NCBI GenBank assembly: GCA_004154925.1 | Contig: QJNS01000135.1 | Span: forward strand, 1 to 64,000 | Origin: Monosporascus cannonballus | Taxonomy: Eukaryota > Ascomycota > Sordariomycetes > Xylariales | Direction of reading: 5' to 3' | Length of the DNA stretch: 64,000 nucleotides | Shown here: one piece after another, positions 11,576 through 21,004 of the stretch | Layout of the letters: each line of letters begins with the position of its first letter | Numbering within the stretch: position 1 is the first letter of the stretch | The notes under the pieces: generated by a model | What the model was told of the DNA's origin: nothing | The model's input: the letters and a program-made list of their open reading frames with translations, nothing else | The model's database searches: none | Translations under genes and position numbers: made by a program

Positions 11576-12454
11576 TTAAACAATCGCCCACAGCATGGCT
11601 ATGGCTGACAGGAATGCCATCATAACTGGGTATACAGCAGTCTGGGCGGTTCCCTGGTTCGCGTTGCAAAAGAACCGGGACAGCTTCCCTTCTGGGTCAG
11701 GCCATGTCCCATTAGGACAACCGGCCATCTCCAGAATCTCTTCCTTAGCCCGAGCCGCTATAGTCTCGTCCACCTTCAGCCCACAAGGGTTGGGCGAGGG
11801 CACTTCAGGAGCCATTACGGGGCATACCATCCCGGTCAGGTCCCGCCGCGAGTCGGCGACCTCGAAATTGGTCGCGTAAGTTGGACAGGGCCCGCCGCTC
11901 AATATGTCGGGAAACTCTGCGGCGTCAGGGTCGGTGCTAAAGTCGATAAAATCCTCGGAAAACACAGTCTTCGGGTTATAATTCAGGTCGTAGTTTCGCG
12001 TGCAGGTCCTTCTTAACTCGGTGGCGTATGTCAGGCGGAAGTGTCGCTCCGTTGCGTTGACCATGTCCCGGCGTGCGACATAAACATGGAGAAAGAGGCC
12101 ATCTGAGGGCCGTCCGATCTCACGCTGCTGCTTGAACGTGTCCCACCATGCGCTACCAAACTGGGTGCCGCGCAGGCTTTGGCCGATGTTTCGAGTGGCA
12201 GTGTCATTGTAGCCGTAGAGGTTCCACGAGAAAAGGAACTCCAAGACGTCTTGATCGTTATACCAAAGTTGCGAGACGTTGCGAATGCCAAAGACAACGG
12301 GGAACGGCCAGACTGGCTTGTAGGTCCGGTTGGCTCTTGGAAAAATGAGATCCAATTCGACGTTCGCAGGGATGGCGATGCTGGGGGCGACCAAGTGCAC
12401 AAAAAGGATCAGCAGCAGTTGTTGGAATCGACCCATCTGGTTTCGAGGTGCCAT
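11576..12454 (-). CDS. secreted, possibly GPI-anchored protein of the DUF7136 type
   Basis: Single-exon minus-strand gene. The frame is open from 12496; the ATG at 12454 (MAPRNQMGRF..) or the next one at 12436 gives a good signal peptide (LLLILFVHLVAPSIA). After cleavage the mature protein begins near VELDLIFPRANRTY, the conserved start of the fungal DUF7136 domain, followed by FPVVFGIRN. Six cysteines and five N-glycosylation sequons (NRT, NVS, NDT, NAT, NGT) fit an extracellular protein. The last 20 residues are hydrophobic (YPVMMAFLSAIAMLWAIV) behind a small-residue stretch, which suggests a GPI-attachment signal. The function of the domain is not known to me. No stops, introns or RIP damage are visible. 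Confidence 0.8.
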   Translation of the reverse strand: MAPRNQMGRFQQLLLILFVHLVAPSIAIPANVELDLIFPRANRTYKPVWPFPVVFGIRNVSQLWYNDQDVLEFLFSWNLYGYNDTATRNIGQSLRGTQFGSAWWDTFKQQREIGRPSDGLFLHVYVARRDMVNATERHFRLTYATELRRTCTRNYDLNYNPKTVFSEDFIDFSTDPDAAEFPDILSGGPCPTYATNFEVADSRRDLTGMVCPVMAPEVPSPNPCGLKVDETIAARAKEEILEMAGCPNGTWPDPEGKLSRFFCNANQGTAQTAVYPVMMAFLSAIAMLWAIV

Positions 12455-12825
12455 TATCGTGTATAGACTTTGATACCGCTTGTGGGAGTCAATCAAAATT
12501 CACCAGACAAAGAATGCATTGGTGCCTACTTAAGTAATAATAGCCTGTGGCACAGCACCGCTTAACCTAATAAGATTCTTGGCGGCTAAGGCTTAGGCCT
12601 CTTCAAAAGGGCATTTGCTCCGATCGTTAGGCATAGCAGCAGGGGAAATACAGGAAGCTTTGCCGCATCATGCGGCCTGCATGTGACACAGATCTTGTTT
12701 TGTGAATGCTACGGCACAGTCCAGGGCGCGGTACGTATTCGACGAAGTCAAAGAGCATGATCCGAATATTCGAGAGGAAGGTCAGTCATCTCAGCAGGGC
12801 GATAGTAGCACTGTGGCCTCACGTG
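12455..12825. other. intergenic, upstream of the secreted-protein gene
   Basis: Divergent region between the minus-strand secreted-protein gene and a plus-strand promoter-like element. No coding frame is supported. Confidence 0.5.
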
Positions 12826-12835
12826 TATATATAAG
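12826..12835 (+). promoter_or_regulatory. TATA-box-like element of a dead gene
   Basis: TATATATAAG is followed by about 110 bases of A/C-rich leader without ATG, leading to CCACAAC just before an ATG. This is a typical fungal core promoter and leader. The ATG it leads to (12948) is followed directly by a stop codon. Confidence 0.45.
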
Positions 12836-12947
12836 AAGGCGTAGAACCCGACAATCCAAGCATCGTCCAGCACCAATCCACCCGGCTTCGCCAGTCACTC
12901 TTTTACCCATATTACCGACCATAAACACCAACTAGTTAATCCACAAC

Positions 12948-13470
12948 ATGTAATTCCGAATAATGTTAATAATAACCTTCTCGTCGGATTTAAGTACGCT
13001 TACGACAAATTTACGCCCGCGATAGGAGTTCACGCTTCTGGCATAGCAGACGACACCAAACTGGAAGCTTACTCCTAACCCGCCAATTATGACAGTTGAT
13101 CAAAGTAGTTAAAGTGTGATAAAGATAGGAGTGTCAATACTCAACAATGGGGTTGGCGGTATCCTGCAGCTAAGTTCGTTCCAATTGGGGTCATCTCAAA
13201 CGGAGAGTTTCCTGGTGATTCGGGCTTATGTTAAGTACATTCGGCACGGGAAGTGCTGGGGCTACGGGGAACGACGTAAGGCTGCCTTCAAGGTTGCTCG
13301 GCAACAATTACGAATTGGAAGAGTGCCTGAGAGGAGGACCTGCTTATACGCATTTAATTAGGTACAGGTTATACGACTGCAGTGCCATTCCGACTGATGT
13401 TCTAGGCATAACACTTGAGTACTACCAGTCTGTCTTATTTACTTCATCAGGAAAGTGGGCCATATAAAAT
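12948..13470 (+). pseudogene. possible dead small gene, ATG followed at once by TAA
   Basis: The ATG at 12948-12950 has a good context (ACAACATG) but its second codon is TAA (12951-12953), which one C-to-T change from CAA would explain. Downstream, frames at 13116-13361 and 13228-13467 each stay open for about 80 codons. No recognised family, and it is not certain that the downstream frames belong to the same gene. I see no other gene in this stretch. Confidence 0.3.
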
Positions 13471-13971
13471 ATTAGTGTGTTGATAGCATCAACTTGGATA
13501 CCTATCTAGGCATTTTTCACAGCGAGATTTCTGTCGACTGCCTACTTGTCAGGTGCTCTTCTCCATACCACTGTATTGTCTTTATGGTTTCTACTACTCT
13601 TCCTTCAATCCACATCACATATGAAGAATACGCCAATCTGGTCGACAACTATCGTGGCGTGTCTTTGGTCGTGCGTTTTTCTGACCTACTGAGTGGACAA
13701 ACAGTCATAAGCCCAACTGTTCCTAACCTCGAGGCTCTTCCCAGCTGTACTACGCCTGCACTGGCATATGGTTGCCCGGCAAGATGACCGATGCTACGGT
13801 AGGGCCAAGTGTGCCCATCGTACGGTACAACGTCGAGAAGAAGCATCTCCCAGGTGATCCGACAGGCTGGAAGCTCAAGGAGTGCGGAAATATCTGCCAC
13901 TGGAGCAACCAACAGCGATATATGGTAAACTACCATGCTATTTCCCATACAAGGCTTAAACCTAGGTCTGT
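13471..13971. other. no clear gene; possible coding relic
   Basis: Two overlapping plus-strand frames (13494-13787 and 13772-13984) are open, the second with GC-rich, coding-like codon use from 13784 to 13920. Neither shows a domain I recognise. The region abuts the duplicated 2EXR 3' flank, so it may hold remains of the lost paralogue or of a rearranged gene. Confidence 0.3.
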
Positions 13972-14175
13972 TATGAAACCCTGACATCACACACAGAAGC
14001 ATATAACTGAAGAAAAGTGTATTAACAGGTTGCCCTGACCTCTAGAAGGTCCTCGCTAAAAAGTGAAGGTAGCGAACCCTCCTTTTATACATGTAAATAC
14101 AGCTGTGGCTGAGAGGAAAAAGTACCAGGGGTGCATAAAGTGATCTCCGCTAGGGCTGACTGGCGTTGTTAGGTC
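13972..14175 (+). repeat. duplicated 3' flank of the 2EXR gene
   Basis: Aligns with about 1030-1245 in the same orientation. The shared sequence begins a few bases before the 2EXR stop codon (..ATGARACCCTGACATC) and runs through GTGTATTAACAGGTTG, CTAGAAGGTCCT and GGCGTTG. The coding part upstream is not conserved, so only the 3' flank of a second copy survives here. Confidence 0.8.
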
Positions 14176-14201
14176 TGACATCTGTTAACCGGTGGGCTTA
14201 G

Positions 14202-15922
14202 GACTACCTCGAATTCGGTGAGCTGAGCTTGGATCCCGAAGCTGATACCAGAATCCAAGACGTGAAGGAATACCTGTCCGAAAAGGTCGGCAAGCATGAT
14301 CTAGCAGCGATACGCCAAAGCGGCACGATTCTTCACGACAACGTTGAGGAGTTAGTCATCGAAGGCCGAGTCCAAACCATGTCCGTACGAATCACGCAGT
14401 TTAAAAATGTTCGTTTCGATGATAGGGACTCCTACAGGAAGATCAACAGAGCGAAACGGGTTGCGAAAACTTTCTACCCAGAAGATGATGGCCGTTGAAG
14501 AGGAGACGGGGCGTCCGGTAGAGAACTATCTCATGGCTAGGAAGCTAGAGAGTGGTGAGGCCCCGAAGATGCCCATGCACCTGCCCACCGCAGACCATCC
14601 AGAAAGGCGGCAAAACCGTAAGGTTTGGTACAAGACCATGCGCAGCGAATCCAACCGGGAATTTTGGTTGGGCACAACTAGAGAGATTCGGGACAGCATT
14701 CGACGCTCCGCAATGAGATCGCCAGACTCCCTCATTCCCATAATCGCACAGATCGAAGAGGAGGATAGCAGCCGATCAGAAGACTTCTTCTGGAACCATC
14801 AACGCGACGAAGCCGCGGCCGCTGACGACAACATATATGAGAAATAAGAGCACGATATTGTGATTGTCCTCGACTGCCACGGACACACCATAGTGTGTAG
14901 AGTTGGACATCTCTTCCGGCTACTTTTCGGGAAAGAGCGAATGAGTAAGGTCGACAGTGCTATCAGGCAATGGTCGTCTCTTCCTCCCCTCCCTGTACCG
15001 GACTCCCGTCGACACATGGTCGATGACTATATTCGAACCAAGCACCCTGAGCTTGATCTAGAAAAAGCGAAGGATCTCAAGGAACTGGAAGAGCGGCACC
15101 AGTGCGTGGTACACTATGGCACCTGGGCAGCAAAGGGACATGGCAATCCGGATCATGTGCATCTTACACCAGATACCGGCTTTCGCAGGGGCTTCCCTCG
15201 ATATGTTGAACAGATTTACCCCACAAAGCTGTTCCCCATCTTCCGCACAAAGGTCCTCGGACTGGCCTCCGAGGTCGCTCGGTTCGTGTTCGAGTCAATA
15301 GACCCCAAAGAGTACAAGGAGTGTCTAGACATATTCAATGCATTGCCAGATACAGACCGTATCGATCTCTCTTCTCCCACGTTTTCAACCTTGACAGCTG
15401 TGGGCATCAATACGTTCACTGGACGTCACCGAGATAAAAACGACGTCCACTTGGGGCTCGCTAGTCTGGTTTCTCTTGGCAGTTACACCGGTAAGTCTGA
15501 GGGCACTCAGTCAGGGGTCTGTCCGACTTGGAACTAAACGGTTAGGGGGTATTTTCAGAGGTGCCGAACTTGAACATTTCGTCACCGATTGGAGTGGTTA
15601 TCGTATATTCTTGCTCTTTACGAACCATCAACCCGTGCGCAATTACGCCCACCGCGTTCTGGGGAAGATACCGCCCAAGATCAACGCCCCTTGGCACCCC
15701 GAAAGACAGAAACGGGTCGGGCGGGGAGAAAGGATGGTCCTAGAGCCGGAGGAAGAACCGGACCTAGAAGCCTATGATCCGTGCCAGACCGAACCCGTCG
15801 AACAAGAGCCGGAAGACTTGACGGAGCAGGATATTCATGGAGCGGCACTTATAGACTCGGCAAGTTCGGGTTCAACATGTACCGAAAAAACCGAAAGCCC
15901 CAGGTTATATGCAGACGATTAG
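14202..15922 (+). pseudogene. JBP/TET-type 2OG-Fe(II) dioxygenase-like gene, interrupted
   Basis: A coherent protein of more than 500 aa is spread over three frames. Frame A runs 14202-14498. A frameshift near 14480-14497 leads to frame B (to 15490), which contains one in-frame TAA at 14845-14847; a CAA-to-TAA change would restore Gln. A probable 70-bp intron (15491-15560, GTAAGT..TTCAGAG) leads in phase to the last exon, ending at TAG 15922. The dioxygenase signature is present: HRD (HxD iron ligands) at 15427-15435 in GINTFTGRHRDKND, the distal His in ELEHF at 15575-15577, and the 2OG-binding Arg in DWSGYR at 15602-15604. These match the Tet_JBP family that is expanded in fungi. About 20 residues normally found between the SYTG strand and ELEH are absent, so the 'intron' may instead cover decayed coding sequence. 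Most likely an inactive relic. Confidence 0.75.
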
Positions 15923-16588
15923 GATTTCAGAATAGATAGCATACCACCTAGACCTGCCCAGACTGGTAAGCCATGAAGCATCCTATAGACATGATCCATC
16001 TCAAGATTGGTGGTTGAGTTCCACATTCCTCTGATAGCAAATCGAGGTGATCAGCACTTCAACGCATGTGAAATGTCATTGACCATAAATATCTGGCGAT
16101 CAACTGGGCAGGACTTTTCAGCTGAGGCTAACGCATCAACCGGGCTTTGGAACCTGAAGTAATGCACCTTGCCCCATACTGTATGAAAGGAGGTTGGCAG
16201 AGACTGGAAAGTTCGTGTTGCTAGTCATAAATAAATGCCCCTTTCTTGACTGGAGTATGGGTTAAAGTATGGCCAAAATATGTGGTTTAAATAGGGGTTT
16301 AAATAGGGGGCGAAATAGGGGTTGGAGGGGTAATCTGACGGTACACAGCTCTGTGCGTATATAGTTACGCAGCCACCATGCGACCTGGGCTAGATATCCA
16401 GCACGGGGCCTAACGTATATTCAAGATGGCCTTGACAATCTCACGTTCCCCTTTTAGCTTATAATCCTGGGGGTCATATGTAACGGATCGTATTGTTTAA
16501 GTCATAAACCCCTATGTATCAGACATCGTGTGTATCTCATCAATTATCAACTATTTCTCCTCCTACTCTCCTCAGCCAAATCCATTCT
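15923..16588. other. intergenic, no gene seen
   Basis: No supported frame. It contains the short direct repeat at 16284-16324. Confidence 0.5.
16284..16324. repeat. short tandem direct repeat (TTTAAATAGGGG-like)
   Basis: GGTTTAAATAGGGG occurs twice, followed by the related CGAAATAGGGG unit: about three copies of a 12-13-base unit. No function assigned. Confidence 0.7.
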
Positions 16589-17248
16589 CTATCTTCTCGT
16601 CAGTTCCCATATCATTTTCCGCCGACCCTTTTTGGGCGACTTCAACAATCCCCTTCGTCCAGGACCATCTTCAGCTAGATTGCTTCCTTTCTTGTTGGTA
16701 TTTTGACAGCTGTCCATCATTGGGACGGTCCTCGAAGTATCATCTTCTGCCTCCGACTCTACTCTATTATTTGACTGAGGCGGAGCTCGAGGGACTGAGA
16801 GCATGCGCGTAGGAGTAGTCAACTCAGCAAATGCCTTTGCACGATTGATTGGTGTCGACGCTGTAGGATCGCTCGCCGTATTATCGAGCGCTTGCTCATT
16901 TAATAGCTGGGCTAGAGTTGAAGGCGGCCGTTCCAAGGTTGATCGTATCTGGCCAGTTAGAAGGTCTGTTTGGTGGTGCCCATTTTTTGTGGACTTCCAC
17001 TGAGCTCCCAGGTGAGCATCGTCGTTCTCAAGGATCTTCGGTGTCCCGCCTATCCGCCTGTCATCTTAAAACACTACCCTTTGGCGATCGGGAATGACTG
17101 TAGGAATTTCCTCGAGATTCTCTTTTTCCATGGAAAATTTCAGACCACGAGCAAGCTCGTCAAGTGGTTCCACAAAAGTATATTTCCGTCCGAAGTTGAC
17201 GAGAGTGGTCGCATAGCGGCAAGCCCACGTCAGGCTTGAAGGAACTTC
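16589..17248 (-). pseudogene. unrecognised minus-strand gene relic with one in-frame stop
   Basis: Read on the minus strand from 17248 to 16589, about 220 codons are open except for a single TAA at 17066-17068, which a CAA-to-TAA change would explain. The upstream part reads GRKYTFVEPLDELARGLKF. The downstream part is Ser/Thr/Pro-rich and polar, ending in a basic tail (KSPKKGRRK). Continuity on both sides of the stop argues that it was once coding. No family recognised, and the 5' end is not defined. Confidence 0.4.
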
Positions 17249-17252
17249 CTAA

Positions 17253-17760
17253 GTTTGCTGATTGCTGCCTCTTTGAACTGGCGTTAGATATGCTGTCCAA
17301 GTTAGTTCGTACCAGTCTTCTCTCCATGATATCCCAAAGTACAGGCAGCCCACTTTGATCTCGCTTACATCACAAGTAGCTTTACGTAAGTGAATGGCTT
17401 CAGATATGTAGCGAAAAGTACCTCAGTCACCTAGCTGAGTAGTGTTTATTGCACCCGTCGCAACCGGCGCGACATGAAGTGTCGTAGTCAAGAGAACGGC
17501 ATCATTTGTTGAAAAGGTGTCAGCGATCTGCGGGCTTTACGGTCTAATTTAGCTATTCGGGAAAGATCGTCGATATCAACCAACTGATTGCGAGGCTATG
17601 GTGGTAGTGTGTAACACAGCATATGCACAATGTGGGATGAGGTCCTAGAAAAAGCAAAGCGTGGACCTCTTGGCGTTGACAGCGATGATAAGTTATGCCT
17701 CAAAATATGCAGGCTGTACATGTCCCTCAATAGTCTCAGTAACGGTAAAGCACCAGTCGG
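17253..17760. other. no gene seen
   Basis: A frame beginning near 17630 is open but has no supporting feature. Nothing else stands out. Confidence 0.4.
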
Positions 17761-18141
17761 CAGCCTTATCTCGCTGGAAATGGATATGTCAAGTCACAAC
17801 TTGGTAGTCACGAGCATGGATTCAGGGCTAGGAAGCTCGGAGTGGACGGTATTTCAATGATCCATGGCTCAACTGCCAAGGACTTGGCGACTCCACTCCA
17901 TACCGTGACAGGATACGATCTCGGTTTGCTTGCAGCAGCTGAAGAGCGCTACACGCACTCGGTCAATCATGTGGACGGATTCAAGCCGCCACTGCAATCA
18001 CACCAAACCGAGAGATGACAATCATGGAGTCTGGAAATTGAATCTGCCCCCTTTAATCTTTTTCAAATTGCTCGTGGTCGTCAGTATGCCGTTGCCGGTA
18101 GGCACTTGCCGAAAGAAGAAGTACAGTCCTTTCGATCTTGA
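17761..18141 (+). pseudogene. unrecognised plus-strand coding relic with one in-frame stop
   Basis: The frame starting at 17761 is open for 126 codons apart from one TGA at 18016-18018 (a possible CGA-to-TGA change), and closes at TGA 18139-18141. The reading is rich in Gly, His and Ala before the stop (for example SMIHGSTAKDLATPLHTV) and continues sensibly after it (FNLFQIARGRQYAVAGRHLP). I do not recognise the family. It may be a fragment of a longer gene whose 5' part is lost. Confidence 0.3.
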
Positions 18142-18640
18142 TATTGCGAACACGGGTAGGAGAATAGAAGAGTGTTGGCAGAGGTGGGAGACTTAATGAC
18201 CTAGCATAAGAGTGGGTACTCGGCCTTGGCTCCGCCGCGTGCAAACTCAGTGTAAGGCGTTATGTGTTATGCCTTCGGGACCTCAGTAGATTAATTCACT
18301 ACAAGCTGCAACTTGTCTCGGATCACAGCCTACCAGAACAGCTTAAGACTCGCCGGCTGTCCCCGGTGCGAGATGGAGGGCTGACTAGAGCAGCCATTGG
18401 CCAGTTACAATGTTCCATAAGCATACATAGTAAACAATAGTCGGGCTTATTCGACGACGGCAAGTTGCGTGGAGATGGTAATTACATCCGGCAGGTTGTA
18501 TTGCTTTTGCACATCTGCACCTCCCTTGTATGGTACGTTATCTTCTGTGGTTACCTAGCTCGGAGGGAGTAGAGAAAAGTTCCGGGGGAGTAGAACGAAC
18601 GTGGCGTAGCAGCAAGCTCGAAAGGAGTAAAAAACATTAA
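18142..18640. other. no gene seen; edge of the AT-rich block
   Basis: Normal-composition DNA without a supported frame. At about 18640 base composition changes abruptly to very AT-rich. Confidence 0.5.
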
Positions 18641-18689
18641 GCGTATTTTTTAAAAATTAATCCGATACGTCGTAATTATTTAACAAATA

Positions 18690-18875
18690 TAAATAAAATT
18701 TTATTATTAATTATATAATAATTACGTAATATTTATTAAGCAAATATATTTTCTAAAATTTATTATTAATTATAAAATAATTATATAATATGTACTTAAT
18801 AAATCTTTTTTTTTAAAAAAATTAATAAATTTCTTTATTATCAACTATGTAACATTTGCTTAGCAAATGCTCTTA
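18690..18875. repeat. degenerate AT-rich tandem repeat, about 62-bp unit
   Basis: Roughly three copies of a unit containing TTTATTATTAATTATA, then TAATAT or TAACAT, then a TTAAGCAAATA-like end. Copies begin near 18696, 18757 and 18823. It sits at the left edge of the AT-rich block. Confidence 0.5.
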
Positions 18876-19825
18876 CTAGACATTATCCGACGGAGGGCCA
18901 TAAAGCATAGCGCTAACAATTTTTTTCTTAAGGTGGCCAGCTTCTAATTTTTATTCGCCTACATTAACCAATCAACTTCGGCAGAAAAAGCTACCTTTAG
19001 CCACACCTTATCTCGCGCTATAATACAAGTACTAATACCGGTCGTTATTACAAATCGCTATATCATATTCCGTATAACAAAACGTTATCTATTAGATTCG
19101 CTGCAGATTCATAATATTATTATCTGTAATCTAAAGCCTTAATCGCCGCGTACCACGATAAATATGTCTTAAATAAGCCTAACACCTTAAAACGGACTTT
19201 TTGAAGACCTTATAATATTAATTGTAAGGATTTCCATATTATTAGCACGGGATAAGCTCCTCGAAGCTTTTTGGCGACCGTTAAAAAATAACTCGAAATG
19301 TCGAATATTTTTATTAACAAATGCTTTTCAAAAAGATATAGCGGTTCTATAAGCTTGCTATAATGGATTCCCTTATTTTTGCAAAAAGAAGTAATTATTA
19401 ACGATAACTTAAGGCAGGAAATTATATATAAAAATTTGCGTTACGTTATGCCAAAAGTTATAATTTTATTTAAATTTAAATTCTCGCTAGTTACCGAAAT
19501 TAACGCCGTTTATATTAATGTTATATTTATAAATAACTTAAAATATCGTAAACGTTTTTTTCGCCTAATGTCTAAAGAAACTATAGGCAGAAATCTTATA
19601 TTTACTTTTTGTTTTAAACTTTTTCCGAACTGATAAAATCCGTTCCTTCGTTATCTACCTAATATTAAAAAGTAAAACGATGGAATTATTAACCCAAGTA
19701 ACTTAATTTACGTTGTTATTAGGCGTTAAAAGTTCTATAGCTTGGTTATATAATAAAGAAACGCTTTTAGCCTTTTTTAAATTAATAAGTTATTTCGCTA
19801 TTCTACTTCTTTTTCGAGCGGTTTT
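18876..19825 (+). pseudogene. RIP-degraded coding sequence, family unassigned; host of the Copia insertion
   Basis: Several plus-strand stretches read as protein with only TAA stops. The last one (about 19670-19825) runs into the Copia 5' LTR. It resumes in frame just after the Copia 3' LTR as a short C-terminus (IPDDWLTSDPI) ending at TAA 32144-32146. The Copia element therefore interrupted an older gene. I do not recognise the protein. It lies directly upstream of, and in the same orientation as, the pogo/Fot1-like transposase, so it could be part of that element or a separate one. Confidence 0.35.
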
Positions 19826-19987
19826 TGTCAGCTAGCTAGGTGTGCCATAGCACACCAAATACGGAAAGGTCACCTTCTAATCGGAACATATATACTCCGT
19901 TGCTAAGCTATACAAAAGTGGTACGCGTTGCGAAAACGTACGCAATTAGCTAAATACAACAACAACTAATATCTCTTATATTTGACA
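19826..19987 (+). repeat. Copia 5' LTR
   Basis: 162 bp, starting TGTCAGCTAGC and ending TTGACA. Close match to 31949-32108. Confidence 0.88.
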
Positions 19988-20603
19988 ATTAAAAATCTTA
20001 TTCGTTTAATTCGCATATATATTTATTGATCAGTTATTAGTGAAACGATATAAGCTGTATATAAATAACAATTATTAATATATTCTATTATTAATAATAG
20101 CGACCATACCGTTAACGTTTTTAATTATTTATAAAGGACTTAAAGATTGAGACCGCTTTACGGGCGAATTCCAGTTTAAAGCGTACGCGCTTAATATTTA
20201 GGATTTTATTAATCTTAAACAATTATTTATATAACTTATTAAACTAATAAAACTCGATATAACCTTTTATCCCAAATAACGAATTTGCTATATAACGTAA
20301 TTTAATATCTTATTATTGTTTTTATCATCCGGAAAAATTACTCAAAAAATTGATTTTACGGAATACTTAATAAATATTTTTAAAATAACGACCGAAAACA
20401 AATAAACTTATAATTAGAATTTTGCGACATATATCTTTAAAAATCGAAAATACGATATTTTCTACAAAAACGTTAACGATTTAACGAAATAAGTTTTGGG
20501 GTTAATATTTTTAACGATTAGGAAAACGAATTTCCTCTTTAGAAAAAACGTACGGAAATAGTACGCTAAATTAGCCGAATTAAGTAAGATGTACAATAAT
20601 AAG

Positions 20604-21004
20604 TGTTACGACCCGACAAGCTCCGATTTCAAGAGACGGTCAAGCAGAGAGCACACGGGCCACCTCCCGGGTCACGTGACCGTGATCACTACTAAGCCAG
20701 TGATCATTAGTGATCAAAGGTGATCCCAAGTGATCGTAATTACCACTAACGGCGTAATTACGAATAATTAAGCTAAAAAAGAAAAGAATATATACGCTTA
20801 TTATTTTTATATTTTAAATAACTTTAATTTGTAATATTTATTAATACTAAATATTTACATTATAACCGTTCGTTACTTAAAATACTTTTGATATTACGAA
20901 ACGTAATACATATTATATTTATTATTTAAATTCTTACGATATTTCTATTAATATAAATCCGTTAACTTAGGTTTAATAATTAGTTAAACCGTTTAGCCGT
21001 TATA
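20604..21004 (+). repeat. Gypsy-1 5' LTR (U3 type A)
   Basis: 401 bp, starting TGTTACGACCCGACAAG. The U3 part contains several GTGATCA-like short repeats, followed by a TATATACGCTTATTATT promoter-like block. It ends AGCCGTTATA, with RIP changes relative to the 3' copy's AGCCGTCACA. Confidence 0.93.

Noticed and set aside
7608..15922. A secondary-metabolite gene cluster (flavin oxidoreductase, RTA1-like protein, dioxygenase)
   Set aside because: No polyketide synthase, peptide synthetase, terpene synthase or prenyltransferase is present, and two of the three genes are broken relics.
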